From Candidatus Fermentibacter sp. (GTDB lineage Bacteria; Fermentibacterota; Fermentibacteria; Fermentibacterales; Fermentibacteraceae), in assembly GCA_030373045.1 (NCBI GenBank), contig JAUCPW010000004.1, positions 1 to 64,000 on the forward strand: a stretch of 64,000 nucleotides of DNA. Reading direction: 5' to 3'. Position 1 is the stretch's first letter; each line of letters opens with the position of its first letter. The notes under the pieces are model-generated. The model had not been told where the DNA came from, did not search any database, and saw only the letters and a program-made list of their open reading frames with translations. Of the stretch, positions 1-6,459 are shown piece by piece. Both the position numbers and the translations under genes were made by a program.

Positions 1-8
1 GTCCAGTA

Positions 9-84
9 TGGTACCCCCGACGGGACTCGAACCCATGCTTTCGGCTCCGGAGGCCGACGCTCTATCCAACTGAGCTACGGGGGC
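9..84 (-). tRNA. tRNA-Arg (anticodon CCG)
   Basis: The reverse complement folds into a complete cloverleaf. The acceptor is GCCCCCG/CGGGGGT with a G1:U72 wobble, the D-arm is GCTC/GAGC, and the anticodon stem TCGGC/GCCGA holds the loop CTCCGGA, giving anticodon CCG (reads the arginine codon CGG). The T-arm is ATGGG-TTCGAGT-CCCGT. Discriminator A and an encoded CCA follow. A possible -10 box (TATTCT, minus strand, 113-108) lies just upstream. Its first 14 bases recur exactly in the tRNA-like element at 119-224. Confidence 0.95.
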
Positions 85-118
85 ACCGATAGAACCAGGA
101 CAAAACCAGAATATCGCT

Positions 119-224
119 GCCCCCGAAAGGCTCGATCGCTTTCGCAGGTCCCTCCGGGACCATGCTGTCGCTTCCGTTTCGCGCGCACCGCTCTTGCGGT
201 GCTCAAGGATTGAGCTACGGGGGC
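119..224 (-). other. degenerate tRNA-like element upstream of tRNA-Arg
   Basis: Read on the minus strand, this 106-base stretch starts with the same 14 bases as tRNA-Arg (GCCCCCGTAGCTCA). It closes with CGGGGGC, which pairs perfectly with GCCCCCG as a 7-bp acceptor-like stem. A 4-bp D-like stem GCTC/GAGC with a 7-base loop is intact. The rest is not a tRNA: a 5-bp hairpin ACCGC-AAGA-GCGGT stands where the anticodon arm should be, a hairpin GGTCCC/GGGACC lies at 147-161, and there is no T-arm or CCA end. A perfect -10 box (TATAAT, minus strand, 246-241) lies 17 bases upstream of its 5' end. It may be a tRNA pseudogene broken by insertion or a small structured RNA; I cannot tell which. Confidence 0.5.
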
Positions 225-598
225 ATGAAAACGAGCTTGAATTATAGCAGGAAAGCAGCGATGCCGAAAGAGGCTGCAGAGGTAAACCCTTCGGGCATCG
301 TCTGAGGAAGTACGCTCCGGCCCTCTCGCGGTTCGCCAGACACGGTATTCGCAGATTGGCGAACCACTGACGGGCCTGCTCATCTCCGCGGACGCGGAGA
401 TGAGCGTTACGGGGGCATGAAAACGAGTTTGAATCAAAGCAGGAAAGCAGCGATGCCGAAAGAGGCTGCAGAGGAAAACCCTTCGGGCATCGTCTGAGGA
501 AGTACGCTCCGGCATTCTCGCGACTCGCCGTTCAAGGATACCGATAGCTGGCGAATCGCTGTCATGCCTGCTCATCTCCGCGGACGCGGAGATGAGCG
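215..598. repeat. two tandem copies of a 192-bp hairpin-rich repeat
   Basis: Copy A (about 215-406) and copy B (about 407-598) align with a period of exactly 192 bases. The first ~110 bases are nearly identical, the middle differs, and the last ~28 bases are identical. Each copy has three inverted repeats: CGATGCC/GGCATCG (259-265 with 294-300 in copy A), a mid-unit stem (330-338 with 357-365 in A; 522-529 with 550-557 in B), and a 12-bp perfect stem GCTCATCTCCGC/GCGGAGATGAGC with loop GGAC (378-405 and 570-597). The mid-unit stem survives although its sequence differs, including one G:C to A:T pair swap. Each copy begins at an ACGGGGGCATGA junction that echoes the tRNA-Arg 5' end. The 610 bases between tRNA-Arg and the CDS at 695 hold only this array, the tRNA-like element and a promoter. 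A 186-codon minus-strand reading frame runs through both copies but I do not think it is a gene. Confidence 0.85.
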
Positions 599-628
599 GG
601 ATGAAGCGTTCTGGCCTCGAGGCCGATG

Positions 629-656
629 TTGTCATCCGGGGGCATTCTAATATACT
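629..656 (+). promoter_or_regulatory. sigma70-type promoter for the secreted protein at 695
   Basis: TTGTCA at 629-634 and TATACT at 651-656 are separated by 16 bases. The predicted transcription start is near 663, giving a leader of about 32 bases that carries AAGGAG at 681-686. It sits directly after the repeat array. Confidence 0.6.
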
Positions 657-694
657 AGGAAGTGCCGATTATTCAGGAGTAAGGAGTTGCCGTG

Positions 695-1282
695 ATGAAA
701 CTATCGGTTTCACTTCTGGCTCTCGCCTCCTCACTCGCTTCAGCCGACGTCGTCTATTCGTATACATTCGAGAGTCTGCCGCCCGGATGGACCGCGGATG
801 AGCCGGACTGGACCTTCGGTCCTCAAGGGGCTTGTGTCCAGGTCGGGGCGTCGGGGGGTCCGCCAGTGTCGAACATGGCGGACCTGGAATCGGATTCAGC
901 GCCGATCGTCCTGCCCATGGAGACCGACTCGGTGCTCGTCAGCCTGACCTGCGAATACGAGCTGGATGGATGGTTCTCCACCGGCGAGGCCTACGCTACT
1001 GTCTCTGCCAAGGCATATCTGGACGGAGTAGCTTACACTGTGTTGTTCGATTCCGACTCCTGGGGATTCCCGGCCAGGGACGGCATCGACAATCTGGCTT
1101 CATACTCGGTGGCATTCCCCGCATCGGCCGGGCAGGAGATCACCTTCCTCTTCAGGGCATCCGCATCGGCCTTCGGGGGTGGTGCCTCGGTAGACTGGAC
1201 CATCTCCCTCCTCCAGGTTACGGTCTCCGGTCCGATGGCGTTGCAGGGCCAGACATGGGCCGAGATCAAGTCGTGCTTCTGA
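695..1282 (+). CDS. secreted protein, cleaved-adhesin/MAM-like
   Basis: A 195-residue protein with a clear signal peptide (hydrophobic core to about residue 17, ending LASA before DVVYS). The mature start, with F-E-x-L-P-P-G-W-T followed by a W about 10 residues on, resembles the opening strand of cleaved-adhesin/MAM-like beta-sandwich domains. The rest is rich in beta-forming and small residues and has few cysteines. The last residues (TWAEIK) could be a short C-terminal tag, but this is a weak impression. I chose ATG 695, 8 bases after AAGGAG; GTG 692 is in frame and possible. It has its own promoter and is transcribed alone, converging on the phosphodiesterase gene. Function is unknown; a surface or extracellular binding role is inferred. 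Confidence 0.75.
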   Translation: MKLSVSLLALASSLASADVVYSYTFESLPPGWTADEPDWTFGPQGACVQVGASGGPPVSNMADLESDSAPIVLPMETDSVLVSLTCEYELDGWFSTGEAYATVSAKAYLDGVAYTVLFDSDSWGFPARDGIDNLASYSVAFPASAGQEITFLFRASASAFGGGASVDWTISLLQVTVSGPMALQGQTWAEIKSCF

Positions 1283-1283
1283 G

Positions 1284-1302
1284 CCGATCGAACTGAGATC
1301 GG
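1284..1302. terminator. short hairpin between convergent genes
   Basis: CCGATC (1284-1289) and GATCGG (1297-1302) form a 6-bp stem with a 7-base loop, centred in the 26-base gap between two convergent genes. There is no T-run on either strand, so a bidirectional terminator role is only suggested by position. Confidence 0.35.
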
Positions 1303-1308
1303 AAGGTA

Positions 1309-1788
1309 CTAGAGGGAGATCCTCTCGACAGAGGGGAGCGCCCCCTCCTCGAGCGTGAGGACGGCGAACGAGGAACCGTGGCCGCCAGAGGCGGAGCCGG
1401 GGTTCAGGAGGAGCTTCTCCCCCGTCCACTTCTCCTGCCATTCGTGGGAATGGCCGTGGATGATGATGTCAGGCTCGACATCGAAGGACTTCCTGACCCT
1501 CGCCTCGAGGTCCCACGGGGGGCCCCAGCCGTGGATCAGGCCGATCCTCGAGCCTTCGAGCTCGAACACGAGCTTCTGAGAGAGCAGCCTGGACAGGTCG
1601 AAGCCGTCCATGTTGCCCAGCACGCCCCGCACGGGCGCCAGGCGTTCGAGGTCCTCCAGCACGAAGGACTCGACGAAATCCCCGGCATGGATGACGAGAT
1701 CGCAATTCGCGCATTCCTCGTAAACCCTGCCGGGGATCCCTGACGCTCTCGTCGGCACGTGAGTGTCCGAGAGAACGACGATTCTCAA
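1309..1788 (-). CDS. YfcE-family metallophosphoesterase
   Basis: 159 residues, the usual length of the small YfcE/MJ0936 phosphodiesterases. The metal-binding motifs appear in order: SDTH near residue 7, HAGD near 35, GNMD near 58, a histidine in LIHGWG near 84 and GHSH near 111, followed by LNPGS. The family hydrolyses phosphodiester bonds with two bound metal ions; the physiological substrate is usually unknown. The start is TTG 1788, one base after the stop of the 31-residue basic protein, so it is the third gene of the HU transcript. The ribosome-binding site is weak (AAGAAGAT), which fits translational coupling. Confidence 0.88.
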   Translation of the reverse strand: MRIVVLSDTHVPTRASGIPGRVYEECANCDLVIHAGDFVESFVLEDLERLAPVRGVLGNMDGFDLSRLLSQKLVFELEGSRIGLIHGWGPPWDLEARVRKSFDVEPDIIIHGHSHEWQEKWTGEKLLLNPGSASGGHGSSFAVLTLEEGALPSVERISL

Positions 1789-1789
1789 G

Positions 1790-1885
1790 CTAACGGATCT
1801 TCTTCTTGTGCCGATTCGCGCGACGACGCTTCTTGCGCTTGTGCGTCGCGATCTTCAGCCGCTTGCGCTTCCTGCCGTTAGGCAC
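1790..1885 (-). CDS. 31-aa basic protein, AURKAIP1/COX24 type
   Basis: A 31-residue protein beginning VPNGRKRKRLKIATHKRK, of which about two thirds is Lys or Arg. The pattern P-N/S-G-K/R-K-R-K-R-x-K-x-A-T-H-K-R-K-K-R matches the small AURKAIP1/COX24-domain proteins of Bacteroidetes and relatives, which are related to mitochondrial small-subunit protein mS38. A ribosome-associated role is therefore inferred. The start is GTG 1885, directly after the HU stop codon (TAA-GTG), with GAGGT about 10 bases upstream inside hup. It lies between hup and the phosphodiesterase gene and is easily missed by gene finders because of its size. Confidence 0.75.
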   Translation of the reverse strand: MPNGRKRKRLKIATHKRKKRRRANRHKKKIR

Positions 1886-2161
1886 TTACTTGGCCACCTC
1901 TTCCTTGACGGCCCGCGAGGGCTTGAAGACGGGGACGAGCCGCTTGGGAACGACCACGGCCTCGCCGGTGTGCGGGTTGCGCGCCTTGCGCTGGTTCCTG
2001 CTCACTACCTTGAATGTACCGAAGCCCCTGACCTCGATGTGCTCGTTGGAAGCAAGGGCCTTCTTAACCTCGGCGAAGAACTGGTTGACCACGGTGGCAA
2101 CTTCCTTCTTCGTAAGGCCGGTGGTTTCCGCGATGCTCGAAACGATGTCGGCCTTCGTCAT
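1886..2161 (-). CDS. hup: HU-family DNA-binding protein
   Basis: 91 residues, the standard HU length. The N-terminal helices (MTKADIVSSIAETTGLTKK) and the conserved arm region (GFGTFKVVSRNQRKARNP, then PKRLVPVFKPSRAVKE) are complete. HU is a dimeric nucleoid protein that bends DNA. The start ATG 2161 is preceded by AGGAGG at good spacing; an in-frame extension to 2257 has no homology and is rejected. tRNA-Ala lies 112 bases upstream on the same strand, so hup may be read from the tRNA promoter. Confidence 0.95.
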   Translation of the reverse strand: MTKADIVSSIAETTGLTKKEVATVVNQFFAEVKKALASNEHIEVRGFGTFKVVSRNQRKARNPHTGEAVVVPKRLVPVFKPSRAVKEEVAK

Positions 2162-2273
2162 CTCGATCCTCCTGACCGCCGCGACGCCCCCGCGGCAATT
2201 GAACCCCTGCCGCCCTGGCGTGACGGCGTTTTCATGACACACCCGGCGGAATCGCACGCCGGAAAGGGGGACC

Positions 2274-2350
2274 TGGTGGAGCTGACGGGAGTCGAACCCG
2301 TGACCCCTTGACTGCCAGTCAAGTGCTCATACCAACTGAGCTACAGCCCC
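2274..2350 (-). tRNA. tRNA-Ala (anticodon GGC)
   Basis: The reverse complement forms a full cloverleaf with acceptor GGGGCTG/CAGCTCC, including the G3:U70 pair that is the alanine identity element. Anticodon stem CTTGA/TCAAG holds the loop CTGGCAG (anticodon GGC). The T-arm is CGGG-TTCGACT-CCCG and CCA is encoded. It has its own strong promoter and lies upstream of hup. Confidence 0.97.
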
Positions 2351-2368
2351 ACCGGGAAAAAGCACCAC

Positions 2369-2396
2369 AAGATAAGGCACTCGGCGAAACTGTCAA
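2369..2396 (-). promoter_or_regulatory. promoter of tRNA-Ala
   Basis: On the minus strand, TTGACA (2396-2391, perfect -35) is followed after 16 bases by TATCTT (2374-2369). The start would be near 2362, about 12 bases before the tRNA. The -35 box overlaps the stop end of the PPC-domain gene at 2393. Confidence 0.7.
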
Positions 2397-2830
2397 GTAT
2401 CTGCAATGTCACCTTTTGGAGCCTGGAGGGGCCGGAAGGCTCCCTGGGCCTCGCCTCTCTCCATAGGCGTATCCGTAATGCGGAGAGCCACTTCCAGGGT
2501 CACCGCCACGGTGCCCCCGAAGAGGTGCCCTCCCCTGGCCTCGAATTCGTGGCTGCCGAGGACCGCGTGGACATGGACGAACGGCTTCCCGTCGAGCATC
2601 GAGACGTTTCCGGAGAGCGAGAGAACCTCGTCGGGCCCGGGGAAGACCCGCCTGCGGTAGGCCGAGCCGTCGTACACTCCCAGCTCGACGTCGGCCATCA
2701 TGCCGACCCCGCATAGCAGCACGGCTCCACCGACGCCCGTCTCCGCACACCACGCGGCCAGGGCCTCCGGGAAGCGCTCACCCCTGTCGAATCTCAGGAG
2801 CGGGTAACTCCCGCCGTTCAGGACCCTCAA
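2393..2830 (-). CDS. PPC/DUF296 domain protein
   Basis: 145 residues forming a single PPC (DUF296) domain: GVGGAVLLCGVGMMADVELG near the first third, then HVHAVLG and GGHLFGGTVAVTLEVALRI. PPC proteins are trimers; plant members carry AT-hooks, but bacterial ones are stand-alone and mostly uncharacterised. No AT-hook is visible here. The start is TTG 2830, whose last two bases overlap the TGA of the lipoprotein gene upstream (TTGA), implying translational coupling. Longer in-frame starts reach into that gene and are not credible. It is the last gene of the nitrilase-protease run. Confidence 0.82.
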   Translation of the reverse strand: MRVLNGGSYPLLRFDRGERFPEALAAWCAETGVGGAVLLCGVGMMADVELGVYDGSAYRRRVFPGPDEVLSLSGNVSMLDGKPFVHVHAVLGSHEFEARGGHLFGGTVAVTLEVALRITDTPMERGEAQGAFRPLQAPKGDIADT

Positions 2831-3189
2831 CCCCCGCCACCCCCTCCGATGCTCCCGCCGGCAGTCCAGCTCGGGCTTCCCGTCTCTATCGAGCCGTGCT
2901 CGCCGCACGGGCAGGTGACGGTGTATCCGTCTCCGCCCGCTTCCATGACGTACCCGTTACCGTCGGACGGGCACGCAAGGGGTACGGTCCTGCCGGAGAA
3001 ACGGTCGAGTTCCGCGATCGAGGAGGCCCAGCGGCCGTTGGTCGTCCGATAGAGGGCCTGTTCGGTCGAGAGCGAGTTCATGTTGGCCCGGCACTGGCGG
3101 GTCTCGGCCTCGTTCCTGAAACCGTCGCACCCGGGGGCGACTGCGAGGAGCGCTGCCAGGGCCAGTGCCGCGATCAGCGTGATGCGCAT
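2827..3189 (-). CDS. lipoprotein with pseudopilin-like C-terminal region
   Basis: 120 residues. A hydrophobic signal (residues 4-20) ends in AVAPGC, a plausible lipobox with Cys21. The mature part (C-R-x-N-x-x-x-L-x-x-x-Q-x-x-Y, then ACPSDGNGY, then TVTCPCGEHG) resembles the soluble half of type II secretion/type IV pseudopilins, as found in proteins that have lost the N-terminal pilin helix. It ends in a glycine tract GGSIGGGGGG. It starts 3 bases after the C25 protease stop and overlaps the PPC gene. Function is unknown; a periplasmic or outer-membrane role near the protease is inferred. Confidence 0.7.
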   Translation of the reverse strand: MRITLIAALALAALLAVAPGCDGFRNEAETRQCRANMNSLSTEQALYRTTNGRWASSIAELDRFSGRTVPLACPSDGNGYVMEAGGDGYTVTCPCGEHGSIETGSPSWTAGGSIGGGGGG

Positions 3190-3192
3190 GTC

Positions 3193-5586
3193 CTACCTCA
3201 TCACGACGATGCGCCTGGTGGCCGCTTCGCCCGTGCCGGTCGAGAGTCTGACGACATACACTCCCGACGGGGCCTCGGAACCGTCTCCGCACTCCAGGTT
3301 CCATACCGCCTCGCCGGAGCCGCTGGAAGTGCTCACCAGGATCACGTCGACGACCCGGCCCGCCAGGTCGAGGACCTCCACCGTGCCGCCACCCTGGGCT
3401 ATCCCCCAGCGGAAGGACACGGACCCGAGGGCGGGATTCTGCGACGGCGCACCCAGGAACGTCGAGAAGGGCGACGGCCCGCCGCCTATCCCCACGCCGT
3501 AGACGAGCAGGTCCTCGGATACGGGTGCATGGTTCCTGGCCCATCCCGTGACGGTGGCGGTACCCGGGGCGCCATCGATCGTCACGTCGATCACGGCCTG
3601 TCCGGCTGCGTTGGTGAAGCCCACGGCATAACCGGCGGGATCGTCCCACTCCCCGGCCAGGATGCATACCCTGCCCCCCTCCACCGGCCCGAAGGCGTCG
3701 GAGAGCGTCACCGTGACAGTCTGCGCCCCCACGTCCAGGTGTGCGGGGCAGTCCATGGAGAGAGCCCCCTGCGGCACCTCGCTCCACATTGGCAGTTCGG
3801 GGTCGCCGAACAGGGTGATCGACTTGGCGATCCAGTCATAGTGGGTGTCGGTGGGGATCAGGGGGATGAACTCGTCCCAGGCCAGCGCGTGCGCCGCACC
3901 CAGGTGATAGACGCCGTTCACGAAGAACTCGGCGAAGAACTGCTGGTCGACGAGGTCGGACCACTGGTTGCCCGGGTCGGTGGGCTCGCCCCATCCGTAC
4001 CGGGTGTTCATCATGCAGAACCCGCCGCCGTTCGGGGCGTTGAGCCAGGACTCGGCCAGGCAGTCGCACGTGTCGAACGAGCCGGCCAGGCAGGCGAGGG
4101 AGTTCCAGATGCTCACGCGGCCGTGGGCCGAGATGTTCGTGAGGCCCTGGAAGTCGCTCGTGGTGAGATAGCCGTAGGCGTCGCCGATCGATACGAGCGT
4201 CTCGCTGCCGTGTCCGGCGTGGTTCACGAGCTGCATGCCGCGGTTGAGCATCTCCATCGACAGTTCGTGGCTCTGCGTGCCGTTCTCCTCATAATGCTTC
4301 ACCACGGGCTGCCAGGCCGGCGGGGTGTAGAGGGTGTCGACCTTCTCCTTGCCGGCCGAGCCCGGGCAGAAGGCGGGGTCGGTCCACAGGATCGCGGTGG
4401 TGAACCCCATCGACGTGTACCAGGGATCTGTGTCGTTCGAGTCGACCGAGGGGATCTGGTAGGCCGTCACCTTGCCGGTGAAGATCCCCACCTCGGCCGT
4501 GGTGGAGCAGGCGGCCCGGCCCACGAGGTAGTCGGGATGATAGTCCATCACGTCCTGGCCTATCTCGCCCCAGATCCCGTCGTTGTCGAAGTTCCAGGCG
4601 TCGGCTCCGGGCGCCGTGTCGTTCATGTCGCTGAAGTAGATGTCGGCCGCGGGATAGTCGACGTATCCCTCTGCGGTGGCCCAGCAGTTGCGCGCGGGGA
4701 CCTGGTCGACGTCGCCTCCCAGGAGGACGTACATGGGCGCTCCCTGGTCCCACACGGTCCGCAGGAAGTGCCTCATCCTCTGGGGTCCGTCGACACCGCT
4801 GTAGTTGGCCTGGATGTACTCCATGGTGACGATCGAGGCCGGTATCCCCATCTCGGTCTTGAAGGCCGCGAGAGGTTCGAAGGCGCCCGACAGGGCCTCG
4901 GACGTGATGATGAGGTAGTCGCCGTAGGGCAGGTCGCGCGAATCGAGGATCACCGCGCCCGAAGGACCGACGTCGCCGGGGTTGAGGACGGATGCCGCCA
5001 CCAGCTCCCTTGCGGTGCGCTCGGAGGCCGCACTCCTCGCGGCGGGGGCGCAGCCGTCGGGATCGGCCGAGCAGTGGAGCGTGAACGTCAGCGAGGTGAC
5101 GGCCGAAAGCCTGCCGGTGGAGGGATTCCAGGAAAGGGGCTTCACCACGAGGCCTGCAACCGGATAGCCGAACAGGGAGCCGCCGCCCGAGAGTGACAGC
5201 ACGGGGGCGCCGGTCTCCCTTGAATATGCTTCGGCGTCACGGGCGACCGGCGAGAAGTCCCAGGGCCGGGAGATGGGTACTGCGTGCTGCATGGGCCTGA
5301 TGTCATGGCGCCCCGGGAGCGCCGTGCGCTCGACGGAGACGATCGACACCGAATCCACCCCGGTCCAGGGAGCCAGCGCGACCAGGAGAGGCACGGCCGG
5401 CAGGGCCGGTTCTCCGGGATGCCCCGAGGGGGAGGCGCCGGGGAGGGTCACCCTCTCGCCGAAGGCGCCGTCCTGGATCGAGAGGTCGTCCAGGGGCATG
5501 GTCCAGGTCAGCGTCAGGTCTCCGGCTCCGCCGGCACCGGCGGAGAAGAGGAGGACGGCGAGTGCGGCCAGGGCTGGGAACCTCAT
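3193..5586 (-). CDS. gingipain-type C25 cysteine protease with FlgD-like tail
   Basis: 797 residues. A signal peptide (about 1-21) is followed by an N-terminal gingipain-type pro-region to about 200 and a C25 caspase-like catalytic domain (about 220-600). The catalytic His is in NHAGHGS (His459) and the nucleophile in NSLACLAG (Cys499). An Ig-like domain (about 610-700) follows, then a C-terminal FlgD-like domain (VEVLDLAGRVV ... SGVYVVRL ... RRIVVMR) of the kind found on secreted proteins in FCB bacteria. Extracellular protein degradation is inferred. The start ATG 5586 overlaps the nitrilase stop (TGATG); the 90 extra in-frame residues upstream lie in the nitrilase gene. Whether a type IX-like system secretes it cannot be seen here. 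Confidence 0.92.
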   Translation of the reverse strand: MRFPALAALAVLLFSAGAGGAGDLTLTWTMPLDDLSIQDGAFGERVTLPGASPSGHPGEPALPAVPLLVALAPWTGVDSVSIVSVERTALPGRHDIRPMQHAVPISRPWDFSPVARDAEAYSRETGAPVLSLSGGGSLFGYPVAGLVVKPLSWNPSTGRLSAVTSLTFTLHCSADPDGCAPAARSAASERTARELVAASVLNPGDVGPSGAVILDSRDLPYGDYLIITSEALSGAFEPLAAFKTEMGIPASIVTMEYIQANYSGVDGPQRMRHFLRTVWDQGAPMYVLLGGDVDQVPARNCWATAEGYVDYPAADIYFSDMNDTAPGADAWNFDNDGIWGEIGQDVMDYHPDYLVGRAACSTTAEVGIFTGKVTAYQIPSVDSNDTDPWYTSMGFTTAILWTDPAFCPGSAGKEKVDTLYTPPAWQPVVKHYEENGTQSHELSMEMLNRGMQLVNHAGHGSETLVSIGDAYGYLTTSDFQGLTNISAHGRVSIWNSLACLAGSFDTCDCLAESWLNAPNGGGFCMMNTRYGWGEPTDPGNQWSDLVDQQFFAEFFVNGVYHLGAAHALAWDEFIPLIPTDTHYDWIAKSITLFGDPELPMWSEVPQGALSMDCPAHLDVGAQTVTVTLSDAFGPVEGGRVCILAGEWDDPAGYAVGFTNAAGQAVIDVTIDGAPGTATVTGWARNHAPVSEDLLVYGVGIGGGPSPFSTFLGAPSQNPALGSVSFRWGIAQGGGTVEVLDLAGRVVDVILVSTSSGSGEAVWNLECGDGSEAPSGVYVVRLSTGTGEAATRRIVVMR

Positions 5587-6353
5587 CAGTAGACCTCCGG
5601 ACGCCTGTCCGACAGGCAGTCGATCTTCTGCCGCACCCGCGGCACTTCTTCCGGATCGATATCGAAGTCGCGCACGCCCGGCGCGACATCCCTCCACTGC
5701 AGCAGCGCCCCCGAAGGAGAGGAGACGGCCCCGCCGCCGCCGAACCTCACGCCGAGATGCTCCCCTCCGGGATTGCATCCTGCCGTGAAGATCTGGGCTT
5801 CGGCCGACCTGGCCCGCAGGAGGCACCTGAAGAGCTCCATCCGGGGCTCGGGCCACTCGGCGGGGACGAAGATCATGCGCACCCCCGCCAGGGCGAGGCG
5901 GCGGGAGAGCTCGGGAAACCGCAGATCGTAGCAGACCACCGCGCCCGCCTCCATCCAGGGAGTCACGAACGTGCCGGACGGCGAGCCCGGCGTGAAGACG
6001 GAGTCCTCGCCCATGAGCCTGAAGAGATGGGCCTTCTCCGTGCAGTGCACGACGGCGCCTTCACCGGAGATGACATGGAGCCGGTTCACGATGCCGCGGG
6101 GAGTGGAGACGGGAAGGGTCCCCGCCACGGCCCAGACTCCCTCGCGCGCGCAGAATGCCCTTACAAGCGGCAGGGGATCGACATCTCCGTCCAGCGCCAG
6201 CCCGGGCAGCCTGTCGAGGACGTAGCCCGTGGTGAAGAGCTCGGGGAGCATGAATGCGTCGGGCAGGGGCCTGATCGAGGCGGCCTCGACGGCCTGCTCC
6301 TCGGCCTCCGGGGGCGTGCCGGCGATGTCCTGCTCCAGGAGACGGAGTATCAT
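5586..6353 (-). CDS. nitrilase-superfamily amidohydrolase, YafV/omega-amidase-like
   Basis: 255 residues, the usual size of YafV-type omega-amidases. The Glu-Lys-Cys triad is present: Glu in LPELFTTGY, Lys in CTEKAHLFR and Cys in VVCYDLRFPE. Members hydrolyse C-N bonds; omega-amidases act on alpha-ketoglutaramate or alpha-ketosuccinamate, the products of glutamine/asparagine transaminases. An aminotransferase is divergently transcribed 106 bases away, which fits that pairing. The start ATG 6353 is chosen because the 82 upstream in-frame codons run through the intergenic region into the divergent gene. First gene of the run ending at 2393. Confidence 0.88.
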   Translation of the reverse strand: MILRLLEQDIAGTPPEAEEQAVEAASIRPLPDAFMLPELFTTGYVLDRLPGLALDGDVDPLPLVRAFCAREGVWAVAGTLPVSTPRGIVNRLHVISGEGAVVHCTEKAHLFRLMGEDSVFTPGSPSGTFVTPWMEAGAVVCYDLRFPELSRRLALAGVRMIFVPAEWPEPRMELFRCLLRARSAEAQIFTAGCNPGGEHLGVRFGGGGAVSSPSGALLQWRDVAPGVRDFDIDPEEVPRVRQKIDCLSDRRPEVY

Positions 6354-6390
6354 GCCTGCCCTATTGCCTTTCCGGGTTGGAGCGGATAGC

Positions 6391-6419
6391 TTTCCACGGC
6401 AGTCTCGCGTCAATATACG
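6391..6419 (+). promoter_or_regulatory. promoter of the aminotransferase operon
   Basis: TTTCCA (6391-6396) and TATACG (6414-6419) with a 17-base spacer, about 40 bases before the TTG start at 6460. On the opposite strand TTGACG (6413-6408) could serve the nitrilase gene, but I could not find a good -10 partner for it. Confidence 0.4.
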
Positions 6420-6459
6420 AGGATACCGCCGCATGCGGACAATCCGGAAGGAGAGAACA

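Noticed and set aside
119-224. Selenocysteine tRNA or tmRNA
   Set aside because: No UCA anticodon, no long variable arm pattern, no T-arm, and no tag-peptide reading frame.
215-598. CRISPR array
   Set aside because: Only two units of 192 bp with mostly identical sequence; no short repeats with unique spacers and no cas genes.
75-635. A 186-codon minus-strand reading frame through the repeat array, encoding an internally repeated protein
   Set aside because: Its repeats come from the DNA repeat, it runs into the tRNA-Arg gene, and hairpins and tRNA-like sequence explain the region better. No start site with a ribosome-binding site was seen.
2896-5196. Long plus-strand reading frame opposite the C25 protease
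   Set aside because: High-GC shadow: the minus strand has signal peptide, catalytic residues and domain structure, while this frame has none.
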